DNA from: JADJWR01 sp963847675
GTDB lineage: Bacteria > Pseudomonadota > Gammaproteobacteria > Burkholderiales > Burkholderiaceae_F
NCBI GenBank assembly: GCA_963847675.1
Contig: CAWKAP010000003.1
Span: 186,001-250,000 of the forward strand
Direction of reading: 5' to 3'
Length of the DNA: 64,000 nt
The position numbers and the translations under genes were made by a program. The notes under the pieces are model-generated. The model was not told where the DNA came from, did no database searches, and worked only from the letters and a program-made list of their open reading frames with translations. Shown here piece by piece: positions 31,936 to 40,283 of this stretch. The stretch's first letter is position 1; every line of letters starts with the position of its first letter.

Positions 31936-33357
31936 ATGTCCGCCCACGAACTGTGCTTTCGCACCGCCAACGAACTGGCGGCGATGATCCGTCGCCGCGA
32001 AGTCTCGGCGCTCGAAGTCATGCAGGCGCACGTCGCCCAGATCGAGCGCGTCAATCCGCAGGTCAACGCCATCGTCACGTTTCACCCGGAGCCTGCGCTC
32101 GACCGCGCGCGCATCGCTGACGAGAAGCTGGCGCGCGGGGAGACGCCGGGCCTGCTGTACGGTCTGCCGACCGCGCACAAGGACCTGGTGATGACCCGGG
32201 GCGTGCGCACCACCCTGGGCTCGCCCATCTACAGGGACTTCGTGCCCGACGTCGATTCGCTGATCGTCGAGCGGCAGGCCGATGCCGGCGCCATTTCCGT
32301 CGGCAAGACCAACACGCCGGAGTTCGGCGCCGGCGCGCAGACCTTCAACGCCGTGTTCGGCGCCACGCTCAATCCCTACGACGCGTCGCGCACCTGCGGC
32401 GGTTCGTCGGGCGGCGCGGCGGTCGCGCTGGCCTGCGGCATGGTGCCGATCGCCGACGGCAGCGACCTCGGCGGCAGCCTGCGCAACCCGGCGAGCTTCT
32501 GCAACGTGGTCGGCATGCGCGCCTCGTCCGGCCGCGTGCCGCGCTTTCCGACGCGGCTCGCGTGGAACACGTTTTCCGTCGACGGCGCGATGGCCCGTAC
32601 CGTCGAGGACGTCGCCCTGCTGATGCAGGCGATTTCCGGGCCCGACGCGCGAGCGCCGCTCTCCCTGTCCGAGCCGGGTTCCTACTTCGCGCAGCCGCTG
32701 GCGCGCGACTTTGCCGGCGTGCGCGTGGCCTGGGCGCCGGCGCTCGGGGGCATCGCGCCGGTCGATGCGCGGGTGTCGGCGGCGCTCGACGCGCAGCGCC
32801 TGACCTTCGAGTCGCTCGGCTGCGCCACTGAAGAAGCGATGCCCGACCTCACCGACGCCGACGAGGTGTTCCGCGTGCAGCGGGCAATGATCTTCACCAC
32901 GCAGTACGCGGCACTGCTGAAGACGAAGCGCGAGCTGCTGAAGGACACGGTGATCTGGAACATCGAGCAGGGCCTGAAGCTCGGCGCCGAGCAGATCGGC
33001 GCCGCGGAGCTGAAGCGCACGCTGCTCTTCGATCGCGTGCATCAGTTCTTCAACCGCTACGAGTTCCTCGTCCTGCCCGTCTCGCAGGTGCCGCCCTTCC
33101 CGGTCGAGCAGCGCTGGGTCACCGAGATCGACGGCCACAGGATGGCCGATTACCTCGAGTGGGTGAAGTCCTGCTACCTGATCACCGCCACCGGTCACCC
33201 GGCGATCTCGGTGCCGTGCGGCTTCACGCCGGAGGGGCTGCCGGTCGGCGTGCAGATCGTCGGCCGCTATCGCGACGACATCGGCGTGCTGCAGCTCGCC
33301 TACGCGTTCCAGCAGGCGACCGGATTCTGGAAACAGGCGCCGCGGATCGCCGCGTAG
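31936..33357 (+). CDS. Amidase-signature family hydrolase
   Basis: 473-residue amidase-signature enzyme, hydrolysing a carboxamide by a Ser-cisSer-Lys triad. The lysine is in PTAHKDLVMTRG, the two serines in TCGGSSGGAAVALACG and ADGSDLGGSLRNPASFC. It stands alone, without gatB or gatC, so it is a catabolic or detoxifying amidase rather than the tRNA amidotransferase subunit. ATG 31936 fits homologues (MSAHELCFRTANELAAMI); an earlier ATG at 31855 adds 27 unrelated residues. It is divergent from dnaX. Substrate unknown. Confidence 0.88.
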   Translation: MSAHELCFRTANELAAMIRRREVSALEVMQAHVAQIERVNPQVNAIVTFHPEPALDRARIADEKLARGETPGLLYGLPTAHKDLVMTRGVRTTLGSPIYRDFVPDVDSLIVERQADAGAISVGKTNTPEFGAGAQTFNAVFGATLNPYDASRTCGGSSGGAAVALACGMVPIADGSDLGGSLRNPASFCNVVGMRASSGRVPRFPTRLAWNTFSVDGAMARTVEDVALLMQAISGPDARAPLSLSEPGSYFAQPLARDFAGVRVAWAPALGGIAPVDARVSAALDAQRLTFESLGCATEEAMPDLTDADEVFRVQRAMIFTTQYAALLKTKRELLKDTVIWNIEQGLKLGAEQIGAAELKRTLLFDRVHQFFNRYEFLVLPVSQVPPFPVEQRWVTEIDGHRMADYLEWVKSCYLITATGHPAISVPCGFTPEGLPVGVQIVGRYRDDIGVLQLAYAFQQATGFWKQAPRIAA

Positions 33358-33373
33358 GATCGCTCGGAGCCAG

Positions 33374-33856
33374 TCAGCCGCGCCCGCCGAGCGCCGCGAG
33401 CGCTGCGCCGGTGATCCGGCAGACGCGCCAGTCCGGCAGCACTTCGGCACCAAGCGACCGGTAGAAGTCGATCGAAGGCTGGTTCCAGTCGAGCACCGTC
33501 CATTCGAAGCGGCCGCACTCGCGCTCGACCGCGACCCGCGCCACGTGCCGCATCAGCGCCTTGCCGTAGCCGCGCCCGCGCGCCTCCGGCACGACGAACA
33601 GGTCCTCGAGGTACAGCCCGCGCCGCGCGAGAAAGGTGGAAAAATTGTGGAAGTACAGCGCGAAGCCGACCGCGCGCTCGTCTTCCCAGCCGACCACCGC
33701 CTCGATCACCGGCCGCGCGCCGAACAGTTCCTCGCGCAGCTGCGCCTCGGTACCGACCACGAGGTGCGTGAGCCGCTCGTAGTCCGCAAGCGCGCGGATC
33801 AGCGACAGCAGGACGGCGCTGTCGCGCGGCTGCGCGGGCTCGATGCGGAACGGCAT
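33374..33856 (-). CDS. GNAT-family N-acetyltransferase
   Basis: 160-residue GNAT enzyme using acetyl-CoA. Motif A is YLEDLFVVPEARGRGYGKALM (pyrophosphate loop RGRGYG), followed by FEWTVLDWNQPSIDFYRSLGA, the motif B region typical of the diamine-acetyltransferase-like subgroup. ATG 33856 lies 17 bases past the end of the 4.5S RNA gene on the same strand; the frame is open upstream only across that RNA. The acceptor is unknown; a polyamine or thialysine acceptor is possible by similarity. Confidence 0.88.
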   Translation of the reverse strand: MPFRIEPAQPRDSAVLLSLIRALADYERLTHLVVGTEAQLREELFGARPVIEAVVGWEDERAVGFALYFHNFSTFLARRGLYLEDLFVVPEARGRGYGKALMRHVARVAVERECGRFEWTVLDWNQPSIDFYRSLGAEVLPDWRVCRITGAALAALGGRG

Positions 33857-33872
33857 GGGGAGGGAGAGAAGA

Positions 33873-33968
33873 GGCGAGCCTTGTCCTCGGCACTGAAGGG
33901 AAACCGCTGTGGCTGCTTCGTTCCCGACCTGACCAGGTTCACGGCACCTCCATGCGAGGGGGCCCGCC
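33873..33968 (-). ncRNA. ffs: Signal recognition particle 4.5S RNA
   Basis: On the minus strand the conserved apical loop of SRP RNA is present: GGTCAGGTCGGGAACGAAGC, followed by AGCC. The ends pair: GGCGGGCC (33968-33961) with GGCTCGCC (33880-33873), one G-U pair, giving a 96-base hairpin RNA. A TACCAT -10-like box (33981-33976) stands at the right distance for a start at 33968; the -35 is poor. It forms SRP with Ffh for membrane protein targeting. Confidence 0.92.
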
Positions 33969-34053
33969 GTCGCGGATGGTATCAGCCGCGAGCGGCGGGC
34001 CTGTCCGGCGCAAGCCCGCCTGTCGCTTGCGCCGGCCTGACGAGCGAAGCACG

Positions 34054-34563
34054 TCAATCGCTCGAAGCCAGGTCGCCCTCCAGCACGAAGCGCCGCTCCT
34101 TCGGGTTGAATTCCAGCGTGCCGATGCCGCGCAGGCCCTTCAGCTTCCCGGTTCCGCCCGCGGTTTCCCAGACGCCGTTGGCGACGAAGCGCGGCTTGCC
34201 GTCGGGGCCCGGGACGGGAACCGCACGGAACGTGTACTTGAGGTAGGCGATGTCGCCGTTGACCGCGGTGAAGACCAGGTAGCCGTTGACGTTCGCGCCG
34301 GTCGCCGGGTTCACGTCATGCAATCCCCACTCGAGCATCGTCGCGCCGGCGAGCGGGCCGCTTCCGGCAGCCTTGCCTTCGCGCTGCGCGGAAACCAGGA
34401 ACCGCTTGCTGCCATCGGCGAACTCCAGCTTGGAATCGGCTTTCGGGGAGACGACCGCCTCGATCTTCATCGGTGCCGCCAGCGCTGCTCCGCTGGCGAG
34501 GGTGCACAGGGCGGTGGCTGCAACGAGTCGGGTAACCCACGGTGTTTCGTTTCGAGCGTTCAT
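34054..34563 (-). CDS. Secreted hypothetical protein
   Basis: 169-residue protein with a Sec signal peptide (basic start, then LVAATALCTLASGAALA, cleavage likely before APMKIE). The mature part looks beta-rich: KADSKLEFADGSKRFLVSAQREGKAAGSG, GYLVFTAVNGDIAYLKYTFRA and GVWETAGGTGKLKGLRGIGTLEF. I do not recognise the family; a periplasmic beta-sandwich or lipocalin-like fold would fit. ATG 34563 has a GAGAGGA site; the ATG at 34608 lies upstream of it. Confidence 0.7.
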   Translation of the reverse strand: MNARNETPWVTRLVAATALCTLASGAALAAPMKIEAVVSPKADSKLEFADGSKRFLVSAQREGKAAGSGPLAGATMLEWGLHDVNPATGANVNGYLVFTAVNGDIAYLKYTFRAVPVPGPDGKPRFVANGVWETAGGTGKLKGLRGIGTLEFNPKERRFVLEGDLASSD

Positions 34564-34903
34564 TTGTTGATCCTCTCTGTCAGGGTCGCAGGGAATGTCG
34601 AAGGCCACTCCGGGCAGCGGCGGATCAGTGCGTCCGACGCCTGATCTATCGCGATTGCTCCGGAGCGCTCAAGGTAGGACCAGGCAGCGCGTCAGTGGTG
34701 AATCCGCCGACGGATGCGGAAGATCGCGGCATGGCTGCCGTCAAATCGCGGACGGGCAAGACGTTGCGCGAGGCCCGCGCGAGTCGTCCGAAGACGCGGT
34801 CGGCAGCTCTTCGGCCGCCGGATCACGCCGGACACAGCGTCGGCGAGGCGACCGGCGAGAGGTGATCTGGTGCAAGCGGTGGACCGCGCCGGCTACGCCG
34901 TGG
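34564..34903. other. 340-base gap without recognised gene
   Basis: Lies between two minus-strand genes and so holds the promoter of the secreted protein gene. Open frames here are GC-shadow frames without family motifs. No hairpin with a T-run, tRNA or repeat was seen. Confidence 0.5.
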
Positions 34904-35311
34904 TCAGCCGGTGCTCGGCTTCCAGTCCCCGCCTTTCAACTCGATGATGTAGATGCGCGTTCCCGAGCCACCGATGTTTTCCACCGAGTGCGTCTCCGCG
35001 GGCGAGAAGAACACCTGACCCGCAGCGATGTCACGGACCACGGCCGTTCCCTGTGCATGGGTGAGCCTGACCTTCGCGTCGGTCAGCGTGACCGTGACGC
35101 GCTCGGGGTGGTAATGCATCCCCTGGCCGCAGACGCCGAGTCCCGGGCCGCTCCTGTATTCCAGCACCCGTACGCGATCGTTCTCGAGCACGACCCGGAA
35201 CGACCGCGGGTCGGCCGTCACGGCATCCTGCGCGAGCGCCTCGCGCGTCACGCCGAAGGCCGCGAGCATGGCCAGGATCTCGCGGCGCGTCTTGCGGTCT
35301 TTCGGATTCAT
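34904..35311 (-). CDS. Cupin-domain protein with leader
   Basis: 135-residue cupin barrel. The first 28 residues (RKTRREILAMLAAFGVTREALAQ) look like a twin-arginine-like or Sec leader ending in ALAQ, suggesting export. The cupin motif 1 is present as GMHYHPERVTVTLTD (G-x-H-x-H), and motif 2 as GQVFFSPAETHSVENIGG. Metal-binding His residues are kept. No enzyme activity can be assigned. It is separated from the LytTR regulator gene by 54 bases on the same strand and could be its target or last operon gene. Confidence 0.8.
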   Translation of the reverse strand: MNPKDRKTRREILAMLAAFGVTREALAQDAVTADPRSFRVVLENDRVRVLEYRSGPGLGVCGQGMHYHPERVTVTLTDAKVRLTHAQGTAVVRDIAAGQVFFSPAETHSVENIGGSGTRIYIIELKGGDWKPSTG

Positions 35312-35365
35312 GGCGTACCCCCGCTGCTAAGCGTTGTGGAAAGAATGGTTCCGCGCGTTACCCCA

Positions 35366-36142
35366 TCACATCTGCTGGAACAGGTGGTGGTAGGCCTCGC
35401 TCACCGGCAGTTTTTCCGGCCGCTGCTTCAGGCGCAGCGTGAGGTTGCCGCGATCGTCGCGAACGACGCTGTCGATGGCGTGAACGTTGACGACCGTCGA
35501 GCGGTGCACCTGCCAGAACATGGTCGGGTCGAGCTCGCCGGCGAGGTTCTTGATCGTCTTCTTGATCAATGCCTCGGTGTCCGCCGTGACCACCAGCGTG
35601 TACTTCTGGTCGGACTTGAAATACAGGATTTCCTCCACGGTGATCAGGCGCACGGCCGCGCCCCGCGAGGCATTGATCCACTGCAGGTAACGCGGCGCTT
35701 CCGGCGCGCGTTCGACCAGGTCGCGCAGCGCGCGGCGCAGATCGGCCGGTGGCTGCTGCAGGCGCGTCTTCAGGCGCTGGATCGTCGTGGCGAGCCGGGC
35801 GGCGGTCGGCGGCTTCAGCACGTAATCGATCGCGCCGGCCTCGAACGCCTCGAGCGCATGCTCGTCGTACGACGTGATGAAGGCCACGTGGCAACGACCG
35901 GCGACCTGGCGCGCCACCTCGACGCCCGTCAGCAGCGGCATGCGGATGTCGAGGAACGCCACATCGGGCTGATGCGCCTCGATCGCGTTGAGCGCGGCCA
36001 CGCCGTCGCCTGCCCGCGCCACGATTTCGAGCTGTGGCCACAGGGCGTGCAGCAGGTCGGCGAGTTCGTCGGCAAGCAAGGGCTCGTCCTCGGCGAGAAC
36101 TGCGGTCGGACCGGACTTCGTGGCCGGCTCAGGCGAGTTCAT
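35366..36142 (-). CDS. LytTR-family response regulator
   Basis: Two-component regulator with an N-terminal receiver (acidic pair AEDE near 18-20, phospho-acceptor Asp65 in AFLDIRMP, Lys110 in YVLKPP) and a C-terminal LytTR DNA-binding domain (EEILYFKSDQKYTLVVTADTEAL, FWQVHRSTVVNVHAI). 258 residues from ATG 36142, which has GGAGG five bases upstream and overlaps the end of the preceding kinase-like gene by 14 bases. It is third in kinase, pseudo-kinase, regulator, so it should be phosphorylated by the intact kinase. Confidence 0.93.
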   Translation of the reverse strand: MNSPEPATKSGPTAVLAEDEPLLADELADLLHALWPQLEIVARAGDGVAALNAIEAHQPDVAFLDIRMPLLTGVEVARQVAGRCHVAFITSYDEHALEAFEAGAIDYVLKPPTAARLATTIQRLKTRLQQPPADLRRALRDLVERAPEAPRYLQWINASRGAAVRLITVEEILYFKSDQKYTLVVTADTEALIKKTIKNLAGELDPTMFWQVHRSTVVNVHAIDSVVRDDRGNLTLRLKQRPEKLPVSEAYHHLFQQM

Positions 36143-37217
36143 AAGGCACCTCCACGATGACGTTGACTGCATCGGCTTCGCTTTCGATCGCCAGCTTTCC
36201 CGCCGTGCCGTACAGCTCGCTCAGCAGCGACCGGACGCGCGCGACCGCCGCGTCCGCCGGGGCTGCCCCGGTCGCGATGACGACCCGGCAGTACTCTCCG
36301 GCGCGCGTCGCAGACACCCGGCACGGACCACCTCTGCCGACCGACGCGTTCAGGAGCGGCACCAGAACGCCAGGGGGAAAGCGCGCGTGCAACGCGTCGG
36401 GCGCCAGATCGATCGCCAGGTCGAAAACGGACTCGGCCGCCAGCGCATGCAATCGCACGAACGCGCGCGCCAGCTCGACCTCGCGGCTCAGGCTCGACCA
36501 TGCGGTTCGCAGGCGCGGCAGCGCTGCGCGCAGGAAGTCGATCAGCTCGTCGAGGAAGCGCTCCGCCCGAACTGCGTCGCGTTCATAGAGGCGACGCAGC
36601 GTGTCGAGCATCTCGAACAGGAGCTGCGGATCGATGCGTGCCTGCACTTCCTGCAGGCGCGCCCGAACCATGCGACGCCGCGCGTCGCGTTGCACCGTCT
36701 GGGCAGCGGCGAGGCGCGCTGCTGCCTGTTCATGCTCGCGACTGCGGCGCAGATGCGCAAAGTAGAGCAGCGCCATGATCAGCGAGAACGTGAACCCGTG
36801 CAGGTGCATCGTGCGTGTGCTGTGGACGAGCCCCTGCTCGATCAGGATCGTTGCGCGGCCGGCCGTCACGACGTTGGCGAGGGCGGCCGCGGCGCACGCC
36901 GCGAGCAGCCATATCCCGCCACGGACGGTCCGCCCGACGTTTCGGGCCAGTCGCTCGCTGGCGTAGCCGGTGGCCAGCAGAAGGACCCACAGCGCAACGC
37001 CGTACAGCATCCACCACAGGCCGACGCGCGCCACGTTGCCCGCCGAAGGCAGCCGCATGACGCTCAGCGCCCCGGTAAAGAACGTGAGCGGTCCGGCGAA
37101 GGCGAGCAGACCCGCCATCACGACGGCGCCCCGATGGTTCCGCAGCCATTGCCGCAAGCCACGTGCCTTCCTGGCACGCTGCACTTCGAGCGTCATCGGT
37201 GGCGCGGCGGTCAGCAT
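36129..37217 (-). CDS. LytS-type sensor kinase homologue lacking phospho-histidine
   Basis: 362-residue membrane protein with about four membrane segments (34-53, 66-83, 101-118, 140-154) and a LytS-type kinase region. Where functional relatives read IxPHFLFN, this reads IDPQLLFEML, with Gln198 for the acceptor His and Glu for Asn. The ATP-site N box, ENAIKHG in the neighbour, reads LNASVGRG here, keeping Asn290 only. It is probably unable to autophosphorylate and may act as a sensing or scaffold partner for the kinase at 37227. It starts about 10 bases after that kinase gene and overlaps the regulator gene. Confidence 0.8.
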   Translation of the reverse strand: MLTAAPPMTLEVQRARKARGLRQWLRNHRGAVVMAGLLAFAGPLTFFTGALSVMRLPSAGNVARVGLWWMLYGVALWVLLLATGYASERLARNVGRTVRGGIWLLAACAAAALANVVTAGRATILIEQGLVHSTRTMHLHGFTFSLIMALLYFAHLRRSREHEQAAARLAAAQTVQRDARRRMVRARLQEVQARIDPQLLFEMLDTLRRLYERDAVRAERFLDELIDFLRAALPRLRTAWSSLSREVELARAFVRLHALAAESVFDLAIDLAPDALHARFPPGVLVPLLNASVGRGGPCRVSATRAGEYCRVVIATGAAPADAAVARVRSLLSELYGTAGKLAIESEADAVNVIVEVPYELA

Positions 37218-37226
37218 GGCGGTCGT

Positions 37227-38375
37227 TCAGGCGGGAAGGACATCGCTGGAAGCTCGATCGACCGCCTGCGCGCGACGCAGCGGAATCGCGATCGTCGCGC
37301 GGGCACCGCGGGGATCACGTCCCTCCAGGGTCAGTCGTGCCCCGCCCGGGTAGCGCGCCGCCAGTTGGCGCCGGATGTTGACGAGTCCGACCCCGGTACC
37401 GCTGCTCGCCGCGGCCGCGAAACCCGCACCATCGTCGAGCACGCTGACTTCGAGCAGGTGGCGACGACGCCGGGCACGCACCTCGATATGACCCCCGCCG
37501 GCGGGCTCGAGCCCGTGCTTGATCGCGTTCTCGACCAGCGTGACGAGCAGCATCGGCGGAAACTCGGCTTCGCGCAGGCCGTCGTCGACCGCGATCGAGA
37601 AACCGAGCTGCGTCCCCATGCGCAGCTGGAACAGGTCGAGATACGCCTGCACCAGGTCGATCTCTTCACCGAGCGACGCGCGCTGGCTGCGCAATTGCGG
37701 CAGCGCCGTGCGCAGGTAGCGCATCAGGCTGCCGACGGCTTCGGCGCCAGCCTGCGGCCGGGTGCGATAAAGGCGTCGCACGTTGCCGAGCATGTTGAAC
37801 AGGAAGTGCGGCTCGATCTGCGCCTGCAGCAGCGACAGCTGCTGTTCGGTCTCGGCCTGCTCCAGCTGCGCGCGCGCCAGTTCGGCGGCATGTGCGGCCG
37901 AATCGGTCTGCAGTGCGCGCCGGTGCACGTCGGCGATCAGTGCCAGGAACACCGCCGGCAAGCCCCAGCGCAGCGAATCGGCGAGCATGCGCAAAGGCGG
38001 CGGAAGGTGCTCGAACCCGCCGGCGTAATAGGCGTGCAGAAGCACGGCAAGCGCCGCGGACAAGGCCAGCAGCACAACGGCGATGACGGCAAGCCGCAGC
38101 GGCATGCTGCGCGCAAGCAGCCCGTCGAGCGCGGTATGGGCGGCGAGCAGCACGACCGCGATGGCCGCCAGCTCGACGAGATACTCGAGCCACGCCAGCG
38201 CGATTTCCGCCGGCGAGAAGAAGTCGAGCAGCGCGGGGCTGGTCAGTGCGCCGAGCGACAGCAGCAGCGTGACGAGCGCCACCGCCGCCAGCCGCTGCCG
38301 GTCAAAGAAGCGCGCCATGCACGCGACAAAGCCCGCGTCGCCCAGGGTACGGGCGAGACCGGTATTTCCGTGCAT
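37227..38375 (-). CDS. LytS-type sensor histidine kinase
   Basis: 382-residue sensor kinase. Membrane segments lie near 30-48, 62-82, 94-116 and 135-150, followed by a coiled coil (ELARAQLEQAETEQQLSLLQ) and the His_kinase domain with QIEPHFLFNML (acceptor His190), then HATPase with LVENAIKHG (Asn283), LDDGAGF and GLVNIRRQL. All catalytic boxes are intact. ATG 38375 has GAGGA six bases upstream. It heads a minus-strand set with the His-less homologue and the LytTR regulator. The signal is unknown; there is no extracytoplasmic domain of size. Confidence 0.9.
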   Translation of the reverse strand: MHGNTGLARTLGDAGFVACMARFFDRQRLAAVALVTLLLSLGALTSPALLDFFSPAEIALAWLEYLVELAAIAVVLLAAHTALDGLLARSMPLRLAVIAVVLLALSAALAVLLHAYYAGGFEHLPPPLRMLADSLRWGLPAVFLALIADVHRRALQTDSAAHAAELARAQLEQAETEQQLSLLQAQIEPHFLFNMLGNVRRLYRTRPQAGAEAVGSLMRYLRTALPQLRSQRASLGEEIDLVQAYLDLFQLRMGTQLGFSIAVDDGLREAEFPPMLLVTLVENAIKHGLEPAGGGHIEVRARRRRHLLEVSVLDDGAGFAAAASSGTGVGLVNIRRQLAARYPGGARLTLEGRDPRGARATIAIPLRRAQAVDRASSDVLPA

Positions 38376-38587
38376 CGGGATCCTCGATCGAGGCACAGGA
38401 AGGAATGATCTTGCCGCTGCGACCGGCGGGGCGGCGCCGGCGGTCGACGGATGGGCCGATTTGCGCCACGGTTGCGGGCCAGACCGGACGGGCGCGGAAG
38501 GTGGCGCGTTCGCCGGCGTTCCCCGGCCCCGCGACTTCAACCCCACCCGCCCAGGGCAAGCGCATACGAGGCAACGACACACCCATC

Positions 38588-40069
38588 CTAGCGCCCGTGC
38601 TCGACGGCGACGACCCGCACCTTGAGCCGACCGACCCACTCGACGAGCGAGGTCAGCTCGGCGAGCGTCTCCCCTTCGACGAGCTTGACGTGCGTGGCAT
38701 CGGCCGGCACCGAGCCGAACGTCGGATCGACGGCGAGCCAGCGCCCGTCGACCAGGCTTTCCGCCCACGCGTGGTACAGAAAGCCTTCGAAGTCCTCCGA
38801 ATACACGACGCCGTTGACCACCCGCGTCGGAATTCCCAGCGCGCGGGCAAGGGCTGCATACAGGTACGCGTGCCCCTGGCACTCCGCTTCGCGTTTCTGC
38901 AGCGCGTCGATCGCGCTCCACACGTCCACCGGCGACACGCGCACGTTCGCCTGCAGCCACGCCACGATGCGCCGCACGTGCTCGCGCGCATCGCTCGTGC
39001 CGCTGCCGATCTCGCGGGCGGTCGCGACGATGCCGGGGTCGTGCGCGGTCACCGTGAAGGTCGAGGCGAGGTAGCGGGGATCGGCGGCCGCCACAGGAAC
39101 CGCCTGCTCCGAAGCCGCGTCGCTCGTGCGCACCGTACATACCGTCTCGGCAACTTCGCTTACGCAGTGCTGCGTGCCGTCCGACGGCACCGTGCCCGGG
39201 GCGCCGGCGAACGCGATGCGCATCATCGTGACCTCGCGTGGCGCGGCGATGGGCTGATCCGGCTTCGCCAGCGCGAACTCGATCAGGGCCTCCGACTTGT
39301 TGAGGCTTGCCGCGGCGAGATAGCTCCGCGCGCGCGCCTCGTCCTCGCGGCCGGAAATCAGCACGCCGTTCATCGCGATCTCGAGCAGCGGCGCGCCGCG
39401 CGGGCTGATCCAGGTCTCGACCCGATACCCTTCCATCGCGGTTTCGATGTGATAAGCGGTGCCCTCGAAAAGCGTGCTGCGCTCGTAGGCGACGATGCGC
39501 TGCACGACTTCCGCGATCTTCTGCAGCTCGCCGCTGTAGACCGGGTAACGGAATTCCCGCCCGGGAGCCAGGCCGTGCAGCGTCGGGTAAAGCACGCTGG
39601 CCGCCAGCGGATACACCGGCCCGCGAACATCGATGACCTGCCGGTCGACCGCGGCACCGTGCCTGATCGTCACGGCCAGCGTCTCGCCGCTGCGTTCGCC
39701 GTCGAGTGCGACGGCACTGCCGTCGATCACGTATTCGTAGCGGAACGCGACCAGGTCGAGATCCGGCCGGACAAGGTCGTACGCCTTGAGGCTGACCCGC
39801 TTTTCGACGCCGAGAAAGCGCAGCGCGAAGGCGGCGTCGGAACGGAGCTCGAACAGGCCCGGCGATGCGGCCGTACCGAGCACAAGGTGGGTGAAGCCGA
39901 TCTTTTCGCCGTTGAACACGACGCCGGCCCAGTACTCACGATCGGGCCATTCGGCAAGCCGATACTGCGGTGCCGGCTCCGGCGCCCGCTCCGCCGGCTG
40001 GAAGTAGAGGCTCTTGCAGCCCGTCAGCAGCACTGCGACGGAAATCAGAAGGTGCAACCGCGCGAACAT
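38588..40069 (-). CDS. Transglutaminase-like lipoprotein
   Basis: 493-residue exported protein with a lipobox (LISVAVLLTGC, Cys17). The C-terminal third has the transglutaminase-like protease core: AECQGHAYLYAALARALGIPTRVVNG (Cys), YHAWAES (His) and WLAVDPTFG (Asp), so the triad is complete. The N-terminal 300 residues are beta-rich and unassigned. Such proteins are often periplasmic peptidases or cross-linkers; no substrate is evident. It lies upstream of the kinase set but is 212 bases away, so co-regulation is uncertain. Confidence 0.85.
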   Translation of the reverse strand: MFARLHLLISVAVLLTGCKSLYFQPAERAPEPAPQYRLAEWPDREYWAGVVFNGEKIGFTHLVLGTAASPGLFELRSDAAFALRFLGVEKRVSLKAYDLVRPDLDLVAFRYEYVIDGSAVALDGERSGETLAVTIRHGAAVDRQVIDVRGPVYPLAASVLYPTLHGLAPGREFRYPVYSGELQKIAEVVQRIVAYERSTLFEGTAYHIETAMEGYRVETWISPRGAPLLEIAMNGVLISGREDEARARSYLAAASLNKSEALIEFALAKPDQPIAAPREVTMMRIAFAGAPGTVPSDGTQHCVSEVAETVCTVRTSDAASEQAVPVAAADPRYLASTFTVTAHDPGIVATAREIGSGTSDAREHVRRIVAWLQANVRVSPVDVWSAIDALQKREAECQGHAYLYAALARALGIPTRVVNGVVYSEDFEGFLYHAWAESLVDGRWLAVDPTFGSVPADATHVKLVEGETLAELTSLVEWVGRLKVRVVAVEHGR

Positions 40070-40283
40070 GAATTCAATGCCATTCCAGGTCCGGGACGAG
40101 CCCGCGCTCGCCTTCGCGGACCGTTTCCGGGTCCGCCGAAGTGGCGGGCATCAGGATGTCACCTGCGTTATGCATCACTTGAAATAGGTCGGCAAGCGGT
40201 GCACCCTTGCGGCTCCCGGCTTGCGCGCGCGTCGCCTGCGTAAGCCCCATCCAAACCCACAAAGGCCAACCAGTCGATCTCCC

